Source of the DNA: Pseudomonadales bacterium
GTDB lineage: Bacteria; Pseudomonadota; Gammaproteobacteria; Pseudomonadales; Azotimanducaceae
Length of the DNA: 64,000 nucleotides
Direction of reading: 5' to 3'
Assembly (NCBI GenBank): GCA_041395945.1
Contig: JAWKZN010000001.1
Location: forward strand, 3,162,001 to 3,226,000
This document shows, in pieces, positions 8,572 through 17,230 of this stretch. Every line of letters starts with the position of its first letter. Position 1 is the first letter of the stretch. A program made the position numbers and the translations under genes. The notes beneath the pieces are model-generated. The model worked only from the letters and a program-made list of their open reading frames with translations, was not told where the DNA came from and did not search any database.

Positions 8572-9623
8572 CCTGCATCCCCTTCGATCTGCAACGCCTC
8601 CGCCGCCTTTTCGCCGGACCGACTCACCGCGTAGCGATCCAGGTGATCCAGCACGGCTTCCACCACCGCTTCCGTGGCGGTCGCCATCAGCCAGTGGCCG
8701 GTATCCAGTTCGAGGGATTCGAAGGGTCCTTCAATGAACTCTTCCTGACCTTCGACCGCAGTGCGACCGACCGCGATATCTTCGTTGCCCCGGATGAAGA
8801 GGATGGGGAGGGACACATTGCCCACCGGCTTCGCAGGACCATCGGCTGCAGCGCGATACCAGTTGAGCGCGCCGGTCATGGCACCAGGTTCACCGAATAC
8901 GGCCAGATATTCCTCCAGGTGGTTGGCCGGGTGTCCGGCGTAGAGTTCGCGCAGTGCCGCCAGGTCGTTAATGGCGAAGGTCTGTTCCGGCAGCCTGGGG
9001 AGCCAGAAGAAAGCCATATAGGAACTGCGACTCTGCTGCTCCGGATCCTTCGCGATGGCCGCCGCAAACGCAGCGACGTGGGGAATAGACAGCGCGCCAT
9101 AGGTGAGCAGGCGTTCGGGCGCCTCGAAGGCAAGCTGCCAGCCGACAGCCGCTCCCCAGTCGTGTCCCACCAGATGAAACCGGGTGAAACCGACGGCGTC
9201 GGCCACTGCGAGTGCATCCGCCGTCAGTTCCGCCATACCGTAGCTGGATCTGCCTTCGGGCCGGGCACCTGGTGAGTAGCCGCGCTGGTCGAAGGCGACC
9301 ACTCGATAGCCCTCCCGGGTTGCCGCTTCTATGAGCGGTTGATACATCACTGAGGTTTCGGGGAAGCCGTGGAGCAGCAGCAGATCGCCTTTCGGGGCGG
9401 GGTTGTCGAAGCCGCCGATACGGGCGCGAAAGATCAGCCCACTGGCGGCGATCTGCACCTGTCGCTGTGAGGTGCCTGGCTGAAACGCGGGCAGTGCCGC
9501 ACTTGCCCGGGTGTGGGAATAGGAACGATCGAGACTCATCGACGCGCCGATCCAGAGGGCGAGCAGCGCCAGCACCCCCAGCCCGAAGACCGCGACCACG
9601 GTCAGTTTCAGCACTCGTATCAT
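8568..9623 (-). CDS. Alpha/beta hydrolase, epoxide-hydrolase-like, N-terminally anchored
   Basis: A 351-residue alpha/beta hydrolase behind an N-terminal hydrophobic segment (about 8-28) that looks like an uncleaved anchor or signal. Motifs: HGFPE (oxyanion hole, 85-89), DQRGYSPG, and GHDWG with Asp155 in the nucleophile position. An Asp nucleophile followed by Trp is characteristic of epoxide hydrolases and haloalkane dehalogenases rather than esterases. The C-terminal catalytic His is probably in DTGHWLM. Its 3' end overlaps the convergent SGNH gene by four bases. Export of this fold is unusual but known. Confidence 0.85.
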   Translation of the reverse strand: MIRVLKLTVVAVFGLGVLALLALWIGASMSLDRSYSHTRASAALPAFQPGTSQRQVQIAASGLIFRARIGGFDNPAPKGDLLLLHGFPETSVMYQPLIEAATREGYRVVAFDQRGYSPGARPEGRSSYGMAELTADALAVADAVGFTRFHLVGHDWGAAVGWQLAFEAPERLLTYGALSIPHVAAFAAAIAKDPEQQSRSSYMAFFWLPRLPEQTFAINDLAALRELYAGHPANHLEEYLAVFGEPGAMTGALNWYRAAADGPAKPVGNVSLPILFIRGNEDIAVGRTAVEGQEEFIEGPFESLELDTGHWLMATATEAVVEAVLDHLDRYAVSRSGEKAAEALQIEGDAG

Positions 9624-9782
9624 CAGTGTCTCCCTGGAATAAAACGAACTTTTCGACCGGCACTTCTACACCCGGCAGTACCCGACCCCGCGCGCCGGAA
9701 GCCGAAGCTGCCCGTGCGGAATCACCGGATCTGGTGAGAACATAAGCTTGCTGGCAAACCCCGGCAGGTGTAAGTAGCGTAA

Positions 9783-10460
9783 ATGAAACCGCCGCAGATT
9801 CGCACTGTCGTGATCGTCGAAGACGACGAGCAGACGCGCGCACGTTTTATCGACAAGATTGCCACCTGCCCGAACCTGGCTGTAGTCGGCGAAGCTGCGA
9901 GCTGCGCGGAAGCCCTGGCGCGACTGGCGGAAGTTCAGCCAGACGTGCTGCTGGTGGATCTGGGACTGCCGGATGGTGATGGCGCGGACATCATCCAGTA
10001 CGCGACGCGCCTGTCCAGGGTTCCGGCCATCATGGTCATCACGGTGTTCGGGGATGAGCAGCGGGTGCTGCGTGCGATCAGATCCGGCGCTTCCGGGTAC
10101 CTGCTGAAAACCGATCCAGCCCATGATATCTGCGCCAGCATCGAGGAACTGCTGGCGGGCGGTGCACCAATCAGTCCGGTCATTGCCCGCTATCTGATCC
10201 GCCACTTCCGCGAGGATAGCGCTCAAGAAGGAGTCGATACCGAATCGGCGGGCCTGACCGAAAGGGAACTCGAGGTGCTCAGGCTCGCCGCCAAAGGTTA
10301 CACCTACCAGGAGGTTGCCGATTTGCTGGGGCTCAGTGTCAACACGGTCGGCACCCACACTCGCATCGTCTATCGCAAGCTGGCGGTCGGCTCACGCAGC
10401 GAAGCGGTGTTCGAAGCGGCCCGGCTGGGACTCGTGGATGTGCCCTGGCGCCGGACCTGA
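9783..10460 (+). CDS. Response regulator, NarL/LuxR type
   Basis: A 225-residue DNA-binding response regulator. The receiver domain (about 8-125) has the acidic pair VEDDE at 12-16, phospho-acceptor Asp59 in LLVDLGLPDGDG, and conserved Thr and Lys positions (VITVFG, LLKTDP). The C-terminal LuxR-type helix-turn-helix is GLTERELEVLRLAAKGYTYQ onward to NTVGTHTRIVYRKL. It overlaps the next gene, a HisKA_3 kinase, by 23 bases, so the two are translationally coupled and form a cognate pair. All following genes up to 21.8 kb are on the same strand, which makes the autotransporter genes the natural target. Confidence 0.92.
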   Translation: MKPPQIRTVVIVEDDEQTRARFIDKIATCPNLAVVGEAASCAEALARLAEVQPDVLLVDLGLPDGDGADIIQYATRLSRVPAIMVITVFGDEQRVLRAIRSGASGYLLKTDPAHDICASIEELLAGGAPISPVIARYLIRHFREDSAQEGVDTESAGLTERELEVLRLAAKGYTYQEVADLLGLSVNTVGTHTRIVYRKLAVGSRSEAVFEAARLGLVDVPWRRT

Positions 10461-12321
10461 GCGTCGCCCCGGGCCGACGTTCTGGGTCTTGCTGTTTGGC
10501 ATTCCGACTCTCTTCTTCGCGCTCATGTATCTCGTCGATGGCCAGAGGATGGTCAGCGAACGCTGGCGGATGACTGAGGCGGAGGGTGTCATCGCCGATG
10601 TCGATCGACCTCCTGGACCGGACGCGGATTGGGACCGGGTGCCGATCCCGCGCAACTACAACGGCACTCCCGGCGGTTCCAGTTTGTGGTGGCGCTTCGA
10701 CCTGCCGGATGCACTGAAAACTCCCGGTCTCGAGTGGATGCTGGTTGTGCCCTCCCCGCGCTTCTCCAATCTGGCTTTATGGATCGATCAGCGCCCGCTG
10801 GCAACCCACGGTGACCTTCACTCAAAGCGCTCCACTCCCCGCAATCCCGTATCGTTTTCCGTCATCAACCCCCTCGCTGCGTCACCGCCCGAGGTCGTAT
10901 TCCTGCGAACCGTATCGCCGCTGGATTCAATAGCCATGTCTTCGGTCATCATCGGTCCGAAGACCGAGCTGTCCGGGTACGCAGACTATCTGGACTGGGC
11001 GCAGCGCTTCAGTATTCAGGCCATCATCGCCGCGATGGCGTTGCTGGCGACGATCATGACGTCGGTCTGGCTGTTACGGCGGGGGCGGGATACGGTCTAT
11101 GGCTGGTACTCGCTGCTGTTGTTCCTGTGGGCGGTACATCTGATGCACTCCCAGATCGAATACCCGCCGCTCATCAGTGTCAGGCTCTGGTTCAACATCT
11201 CCCTCATTACCCTCGGCTGGTTCGTAATTGCGGCCTTTGTTTTCGTAAACCGGCTCACCGATCAACACCACCCGAAACTCGAACGCGGACTCATGGTTTT
11301 CGGGCTGGTGGGCACTCTGTTGATACTGGCGCCGGGATTGCTCGGTTCCTACAGCCTGTTCTTCCAGACCCGGATCTGGGTCCCGGGTCTCCTGGGAGTT
11401 GGCCTGATCATTCTCATCAATCTGCTGAGTAGTCTCCGCCAGCAGCCGACAGCGGAGAACAAAAGCCTCCTGATCCTGACGTGCTTCCTGATTCTGGTCG
11501 GGCTACGGGACTACGCCTACAACAACCTCACCATCATCGACGGCAACGTGCTGTATCTGCCATTCGCCGCCGGTTTCGCCCTGATCGTCTTTTCCGTGAG
11601 CCTGATCCGGCGCTTTGCAGCCGCACTCGATACCGCCGAGCAGCTCAACGATGAGCTTGAAACACGGGTCGAAGAGAAAACCCGGGAACTGGACAGGCAA
11701 TACGCCCGCAATCTTGCTCTGGAAAATGAGCAGGTACTTTTCGGGGAGCGGCAACGGTTGTTACAGGAGATGCATGATGGACTCGGCGGTCACATTGTCC
11801 ATGCCCTGGCAATCGCGGAACGCGATGTGCAGCTCAAACCCATGGTGTCGCCGCTGAAACTCGCCCTGGAAGACCTGCGCCTGATCATCGATTCACTGGA
11901 TCCGGGTGAAAGCGCTTTCGGTGCAGTGTTCAGCTCGCTGCGGGCTCGCTTTTCGCATACCGCCAGTGCACTCGGAATGCGTTTTACCTGGCAGTTTGAT
12001 CCCGCATTCGACCATCTCGAGCTGAATCCCCACGACGTGCTGACCCTCGGACGCATCGTCCAGGAAGCCGTGACCAATGTGGTCAAGCACTCTGGTGCAA
12101 CTGAACTCACCATCCTTGCCGCATACGAGCCCGTTGCCGGCAGAGCGACCCTGTCTGTCTCCGACAACGGCAGTGGGTTCAGTACCGGCGGTGCGGTCGC
12201 GGGCCGCGGACTGACGACGATGAAAAGCCGCGCCACAGAGCTCAAAGGGGTCCTCAAACTGGTTCCTCTCAATCCAGGAACCCGCGTTGAATGTATCTGG
12301 TACCCACGCCAGAAAACCTGA
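10438..12321 (+). CDS. Membrane sensor histidine kinase, HisKA_3 type
   Basis: A kinase of about 627 residues. One N-terminal helix (about 15-35) is followed by a roughly 165-residue extracytoplasmic beta-rich region, then about seven hydrophobic helices, a layout like 7TMR-DISM receptors. A coiled coil (QLNDELETRVEEKTRELDRQ) leads to the NarX/DegS-type dimerisation box ERQRLLQEMHDGLGGH with phospho-acceptor His near 446. The ATPase domain has the N box EAVTNVVKHSG, the G1 box VSDNGSGF and GRGLTTMKSRA. ATG 10438 (GGGA upstream) lies inside the regulator gene. Partner: the response regulator encoded just upstream. Confidence 0.9.
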   Translation: MCPGAGPERRPGPTFWVLLFGIPTLFFALMYLVDGQRMVSERWRMTEAEGVIADVDRPPGPDADWDRVPIPRNYNGTPGGSSLWWRFDLPDALKTPGLEWMLVVPSPRFSNLALWIDQRPLATHGDLHSKRSTPRNPVSFSVINPLAASPPEVVFLRTVSPLDSIAMSSVIIGPKTELSGYADYLDWAQRFSIQAIIAAMALLATIMTSVWLLRRGRDTVYGWYSLLLFLWAVHLMHSQIEYPPLISVRLWFNISLITLGWFVIAAFVFVNRLTDQHHPKLERGLMVFGLVGTLLILAPGLLGSYSLFFQTRIWVPGLLGVGLIILINLLSSLRQQPTAENKSLLILTCFLILVGLRDYAYNNLTIIDGNVLYLPFAAGFALIVFSVSLIRRFAAALDTAEQLNDELETRVEEKTRELDRQYARNLALENEQVLFGERQRLLQEMHDGLGGHIVHALAIAERDVQLKPMVSPLKLALEDLRLIIDSLDPGESAFGAVFSSLRARFSHTASALGMRFTWQFDPAFDHLELNPHDVLTLGRIVQEAVTNVVKHSGATELTILAAYEPVAGRATLSVSDNGSGFSTGGAVAGRGLTTMKSRATELKGVLKLVPLNPGTRVECIWYPRQKT

Positions 12322-12555
12322 CCCAGGCACTCACCAGTTCCGGTGATTCATCGCAGCCACAACCCTTTCCATACTGTTCATCGATTTTTGAGCAGCTGGT
12401 CTGGAGGGTGAAATGGCATCTTTTTTTTCGGCACTGGCCATCCGGCTAGCCGCTCCCGTCGATACCCTGAAGAGATCCCGGCGCTCCCCCCCGGTGTTAC
12501 CTATCTGTCCCCTGCTGAACGCTAGCGTAAACCGCGGGGCTTCGGGGGAAGTGAA

Positions 12556-12594
12556 ATGCAGAACACAACAGGGTCGAGTGAGCGATATGACTGA
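12556..12594 (+). other. Possible 12-codon leader ORF overlapping the autotransporter start
   Basis: ATG 12556 has a strong purine run, GGGGGAA, five bases upstream and encodes MQNTTGSSERYD before TGA at 12592-12594. The autotransporter ATG at 12587 lies inside it in another frame. This could couple translation of the large gene to the leader. It may equally be chance: the reading is based only on the ribosome-binding-site strength and the overlap. Confidence 0.3.
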
Positions 12595-15500
12595 CGCAAA
12601 TTCGGGTTCGCGAGCATCGCGACGGTTCTCGATCTGGATCGGAGTGATAGTGATCTGGGCGGGCGGCACGGCCGTCGCCGACTGCCTCCCCGATCCGCCA
12701 GCCAGCGGCAACGGCGTCACCTGCAGCGGCGACGACCTCGATGGCTTCCGGGTGGTGGCGGCGGGTATCTCTGATCTGAGCGTGCTGGTGCAGGCCGACG
12801 CTTCGGTGACGGCCACCTCCAACGGTGCCATCTATCTGCGCGGCGATGATCACAGCCTGAACAACCTTGGCACGATCCGCGGCGGTGTCACCGCGGGCGG
12901 CGCCGACCTGTCCGCCGTCGTCGCAACTCTGGGCAGCAACTTCAGCCTCGACAACTCCGGCCTAATTCGGTCGGGCACACTCGGCAGCACCAGCTGGAGC
13001 GTCGGCTCTGTCGATCTGCAGAACGTCAACGGTGCCGTCCTTCTCAACCGGGTGGGAGGCGTGATCGAGAACCTGTCCGGTAATGGCATGCGCTTTTCCA
13101 CCGCTACCAACAACAACGGCGGTGCTCCGATCCTGTTCGATATCACCAACAACGGATTGATCCACAGCACCTCGTCTGTAGCGCCTGGTGGCGGACTGAC
13201 TAGCAGTTTCGGCCTCTACTTCAACACCCAGCCGGCGATCACTGCGGGCGGGACAGTCGATGTGCGCATTGCCAACAGCGGGCGCATCGAGGCGGGAGCG
13301 GAGGTGATTCGCAATTCGGTCGGGGGACTCGGCGCCAGCGCCGGTGGGCGCTCCTTCACTCTGTCGAACACCGGCCAGCTCATCAGTCGCGGAGAGGCGG
13401 TATCCAACGCCGTCTTTGTTGGCCTGGGTAATTCGGTCTTCGCTTCCGTCTCGGTCTCCAACAGCGGCACGATCGAGGGCCGTTCCGGGCTGTGGCTGGC
13501 TGGTGGATCGAGCATCACTGTTCAGAATGACGCGGCTGGTGTGATCCGCTCTGGGATCGGTGGTGACGGCAGTGCGCTGCAGTTCATGGGTGGGTTCCTA
13601 CCCGGCGGCACGGTGTCGGTGATCAACGCGGGCCTGATCGAGACCACCGGTGTTGGAAACGGGTTGAACAGCGGCATCTTCTGGAATTCGACTCAGTCCG
13701 TGGACATCCGCAACACCGGAACGATCGCCACCCGAACGACTGGCCTCAACGGCAGGGGGGTGGCGAACGCCAACTTCACGGGCAACGCCGCGGTCGGTCT
13801 CTACAACGAAGGTACGATCAGCGTTGCGGGCGATTCGACAGCTGTAGACCTGTACGGCACCAATCTGACCTTTGACAACAGTGGCCTCATCGAGACTGCA
13901 TCTTCCACTGCGGTGGAGCTTTTCATCGTCGGTACTTCACCTTCGCCCTCAATGTCATTTTCCAATCGGGCGGGCGGGGAAATTCTGGGGTCCGTGGTCC
14001 TCGCCAGTTCCGTGGGTACTGCGGCGGTACCCGTACTCAACGCCGGGCTTATCGACGGGGATCTGATCGCAGGTTCAACCGGCGATGCCAGCTATACCGT
14101 CAATAACTCCGGCGAGATCACAGGTTTCGTCACGCTGGGCAGTGGCGACGATGTGTTCAACTGGCTTGCAGGAGGTGATGTTGCCACCGATCCGGGCGCG
14201 CAGATCCGTGGCGGTGCCGGCCGCGATCTACTCTTCCTTGAGCCTGATAACGGCGGTATCAGACTCCGTAACGACATGCTGGTTTCGGGTTTTGAGGAGT
14301 TGCAGATCGACGGTGTCGGCCGTGTAACGCTGGAACGCTTCATCGACGTCATGGACGAACAGTCTGTACCAGGCACGGTCGAGGTGATCGCGGGTGAGCT
14401 TTACTTCAACGATTTCTCCACCGGTATTCGAACCGGCGACGTGAACGTGCGGCCCGATGGGATGCTGCGCAGCACCGGCCTGGTGGGCGGCAGCCTGCTG
14501 GTCAGTGGCCTGGTCGGTCCGGTGGGTAGCACGGGACGGCTGCGCATCAGCGGTAATTTCACCCTCGATCAGAACGGTGTGATGGAAATCGAGTTCGACG
14601 GGGTCAATGCCGGTCTGCTCGAGATCACCGGCACAGCAACCCTCTCCGGCACCCTGCGTCTGACCATGCCGGCAAGCCTGGATGGTGACTTCGATTTCGT
14701 CATCCTCACAGCCAGCGGTGGTGTTGCCGGGCAGTTCAGCGACGTTCAAATACCCGATCATGTTTCCAGTGCAGACATCCTGTTCGAGCCTAACCGGGTT
14801 CGGGTGTCGCTGACCTCGGTGCCGGGATCAGGTCCCCCGCCTGACCCCGACCCGGATCCCGACCCGACTCCGGATCCCGATCCAGGCACTGACCCGGGCA
14901 CTGACCCGGGCACTGATCCGGGTGCGGGGTCACCCCCGGGCACCGGCACCGGCAGCACACCGGCCACCAGCCGTGTGCGCCAGACACAGGTTGCCGCGCC
15001 CCAGTCCGTCGCTCAGCAGACGGCCAATGCCGTCGCCGATATCGCGCAGCGGCGACTGGCCGCAGGTGCTCCGGTGAGCTGCGGTCCCGCCGCCGGCCTC
15101 ACCCAGGATTGGATGGCCAGAGCGCTCCCCAGCGACGATGGACGCGGAGCCTGTGGAACCGCTTCTGAGTGGAACGGTGGTGCGGATCTGCTGGGCGCCC
15201 TGGCAGCCATGACCCTGACCGGCGACTTCGAGCGCGAGCACCTCGCCACGGCCGCCGAGCCGCTGTTCGCCAACGGCGAGAGCAAGGGGTCGGTCAATCT
15301 GGCCAGCGCAGACCGCTGGACGGCCTACCTCGGCGGCGGCTACGACCGCGGCCACTTCAGCCGCTCGGCGGGCTCCACCGGCTTCGATTTCACCGGCGTC
15401 AATCTGCTGTTCGGACTCGATTACTTCGTGACACCGCGGCTGGTGGTGGGAGGTGGTGTGAGCTATTCGGTCGGTGATGCGGATTACCGCGATGGCGGCA

Positions 15501-16156
15501 AACTCGAAAGTGACAGCAGCGGGGGGGTGCTCTACGCAGGCTGGGCGGACACCAGCGGCTACTACGCCAACGGCACCCTGACCTACGGTGTGACCGACTA
15601 CGACCAGTGGCGACCGCTCGACCCCGACGGGTCAATCCCAGGCCGGGTCGAATCCTCGACCGACAGCGACCAGCGCAGCCTTTCACTCCTGGTGGGTCGC
15701 GACGTCACCTGGGGTAATCAGGTCTTCGGCGCCCACGCGCGCTACAGCGACACCCATGTGAAGGTCGACGGCTACACCGAGCGGGGACCCGCGGGCAGTG
15801 ATGATGTGTTCGAGGTAGACAGCACCTCAAATGACTCCCGCGTCGGCGCTCTGGGAGCCCGCTGGGCCTGGCTTTCGTCACAGCCCTGGGGCCACTGGGC
15901 GCTGGCCTTGCGTGCGTCCTACGAACACGAGTTCGAACACGCCAGCAACCGGCTGCGGGTGACGGATAACGCCGGTGGCGGCGACCTGATCCTGGCGGAT
16001 CTGGATGATCCCGATCGCAACTGGGAACGCATCGGCGCGTCGATGAGCTTCATCATCCGGCCCGCGACAGTGATCGGAATTTCCTACGATGTGGTCGTCG
16101 GCAACGACGACCAGCGCATCGGTACCGCAACGCTCGGCGCGCGGATGCGCTTCTGA
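12587..16156 (+). CDS. Type Va autotransporter with beta-helix-like passenger
   Basis: A secreted or surface protein of about 1189 residues. The signal peptide has n-region SRRFS, a hydrophobic core and a likely cut after TAVA (residue 31). The passenger (about 32-745) is built of recurring short units with the pattern N-S/T-G-x-I, as in beta-helical adhesins; no protease, lipase or other catalytic motif is recognised. A Pro/Asp linker (about 751-790) leads to an autotransporter beta-barrel (about 905-1189) that ends in Phe (GARMRF), the usual C-terminal insertion signal. A Cys pair (C33, C46) sits near the mature N-terminus. Another in-frame start, ATG 12413, has the stronger GGAGGG site, giving 1247 residues with an odd N-terminal extension. 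Confidence 0.88.
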   Translation: MTDANSGSRASRRFSIWIGVIVIWAGGTAVADCLPDPPASGNGVTCSGDDLDGFRVVAAGISDLSVLVQADASVTATSNGAIYLRGDDHSLNNLGTIRGGVTAGGADLSAVVATLGSNFSLDNSGLIRSGTLGSTSWSVGSVDLQNVNGAVLLNRVGGVIENLSGNGMRFSTATNNNGGAPILFDITNNGLIHSTSSVAPGGGLTSSFGLYFNTQPAITAGGTVDVRIANSGRIEAGAEVIRNSVGGLGASAGGRSFTLSNTGQLISRGEAVSNAVFVGLGNSVFASVSVSNSGTIEGRSGLWLAGGSSITVQNDAAGVIRSGIGGDGSALQFMGGFLPGGTVSVINAGLIETTGVGNGLNSGIFWNSTQSVDIRNTGTIATRTTGLNGRGVANANFTGNAAVGLYNEGTISVAGDSTAVDLYGTNLTFDNSGLIETASSTAVELFIVGTSPSPSMSFSNRAGGEILGSVVLASSVGTAAVPVLNAGLIDGDLIAGSTGDASYTVNNSGEITGFVTLGSGDDVFNWLAGGDVATDPGAQIRGGAGRDLLFLEPDNGGIRLRNDMLVSGFEELQIDGVGRVTLERFIDVMDEQSVPGTVEVIAGELYFNDFSTGIRTGDVNVRPDGMLRSTGLVGGSLLVSGLVGPVGSTGRLRISGNFTLDQNGVMEIEFDGVNAGLLEITGTATLSGTLRLTMPASLDGDFDFVILTASGGVAGQFSDVQIPDHVSSADILFEPNRVRVSLTSVPGSGPPPDPDPDPDPTPDPDPGTDPGTDPGTDPGAGSPPGTGTGSTPATSRVRQTQVAAPQSVAQQTANAVADIAQRRLAAGAPVSCGPAAGLTQDWMARALPSDDGRGACGTASEWNGGADLLGALAAMTLTGDFEREHLATAAEPLFANGESKGSVNLASADRWTAYLGGGYDRGHFSRSAGSTGFDFTGVNLLFGLDYFVTPRLVVGGGVSYSVGDADYRDGGKLESDSSGGVLYAGWADTSGYYANGTLTYGVTDYDQWRPLDPDGSIPGRVESSTDSDQRSLSLLVGRDVTWGNQVFGAHARYSDTHVKVDGYTERGPAGSDDVFEVDSTSNDSRVGALGARWAWLSSQPWGHWALALRASYEHEFEHASNRLRVTDNAGGGDLILADLDDPDRNWERIGASMSFIIRPATVIGISYDVVVGNDDQRIGTATLGARMRF
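14885..14920 (+). repeat. Three 12-bp repeats in the autotransporter linker
   Basis: The unit ggcactgacccg occurs three times (third copy with one change) and encodes G-T-D-P. It sits in a longer Pro/Asp tract between passenger and beta-barrel. Such tracts change length easily, so the linker length may vary between strains. Confidence 0.85.
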
Positions 16157-16169
16157 GGAGGAAGCTGAA

Positions 16170-17228
16170 ATGATGCGCAGACTGACCCTCCTGTGTCTTC
16201 CCTGGTTGCTGGGTGGCTGCCTGACGCTCTATACCCAGAGTGGCGAACGCACCTACTCGGAAATCGAGGAGTCGTATGCTCAGACCATGGCCAACCTCGA
16301 CGATCTGTACGCGAGTTGTTCAACCACTGAGTGCAGAGAAGAGATCGAGCGACGCCGCGCCGAGGCAAGGGATCTCATGGCTCTGGCCAGCACCTCGGTC
16401 AACGATTCACGCAACGCGGCCGAATCCGACTATTCGCTGATCGACGAGCGCAACGAGGTAGCACAAGGTCTGTCCCTGGTGCAGGAAGAACGACGGCGGA
16501 TGGCCTCGGCCGTATCCATTGTGAGAGATCTGCTGAAGGCGCTCGCATACTTTGAAGAGGCATTGCGGGAGGAAGAGGATTGGTTTGTCGCCTCGGACTC
16601 CGACAGGATGGACAGCCTTATGCTGGGAGCGGCCACCCTGGGAGTCGGTACCGTCGTCCAGGGGATCGTCAACGGAATTCTGTCGCTGCTCGGTGCCGAG
16701 ACCGCCTATGAACGTCTGCAACGTCTGCGCCAGGGCGTGCTGGAGCAACTGCTGTACTACACCGAAGGACTCGTTGTCGAAACCTTCAACTCAATCGATC
16801 GACTCACGGTATTCGATACGGCATCCGAGTACGTCGACTTCACAAGATACGACCTTGCCGGACTCAATCTGCAGACCTACGCAATGCGCCAGGATGTGGC
16901 GGCTATACCCGCAATCGGCAGCGACCTCGGAGAAGGACAATTCATAGAGTCTCGGCAGCGCCAGGGGGCGATGGTCGCGTGGCTGGATTCGATCGAATCG
17001 ACGTACAGCCGGATGGAATCTGATCTCGCTAACAGAGATCAGCAACTGATGGAACTCGGTATCTCTGACACCGGGCGCGCGGCCAGTGCTGATGAGAACC
17101 TCGCATCCATTCTGGGTTTGATGGACGGGCTGCGTGACGACTCCCGGGCGGCGGTCACGGCCCGAGACGCTGCGGAGACAGGCGGTGAAGATCTGAATAC
17201 CGCGATACTGTGTCCGGGGCGGCTCTAG
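16170..17228 (+). CDS. Lipoprotein of unknown family, first of a related pair
   Basis: I do not recognise the family. The 352-residue product starts at ATG 16170 (or 16173) behind GAGGAGGAAG, 13 bases after the autotransporter stop, so it is in the same operon. The lipobox is LLGGC with Cys17; residue +2 is Leu, not Asp, so Lol sorting to the outer membrane is expected. Residues 25-145 are highly charged and helical, 150-175 form a hydrophobic Gly-rich stretch (LGAATLGVGTVVQGIVNGIL), followed by ERLQRLRQGVLEQLLYY and more helix. The protein ends in CPGRL. The plan closely follows that of the next gene. Confidence 0.82.
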   Translation: MMRRLTLLCLPWLLGGCLTLYTQSGERTYSEIEESYAQTMANLDDLYASCSTTECREEIERRRAEARDLMALASTSVNDSRNAAESDYSLIDERNEVAQGLSLVQEERRRMASAVSIVRDLLKALAYFEEALREEEDWFVASDSDRMDSLMLGAATLGVGTVVQGIVNGILSLLGAETAYERLQRLRQGVLEQLLYYTEGLVVETFNSIDRLTVFDTASEYVDFTRYDLAGLNLQTYAMRQDVAAIPAIGSDLGEGQFIESRQRQGAMVAWLDSIESTYSRMESDLANRDQQLMELGISDTGRAASADENLASILGLMDGLRDDSRAAVTARDAAETGGEDLNTAILCPGRL

Positions 17229-17230
17229 CG

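Noticed and set aside
9624..9782. A promoter for the response regulator gene.
   Set aside because: The best pair, TTGCTG with TAAGTA at 17 bases, has a poor -10 box and lies almost on the start codon, so I do not report it.
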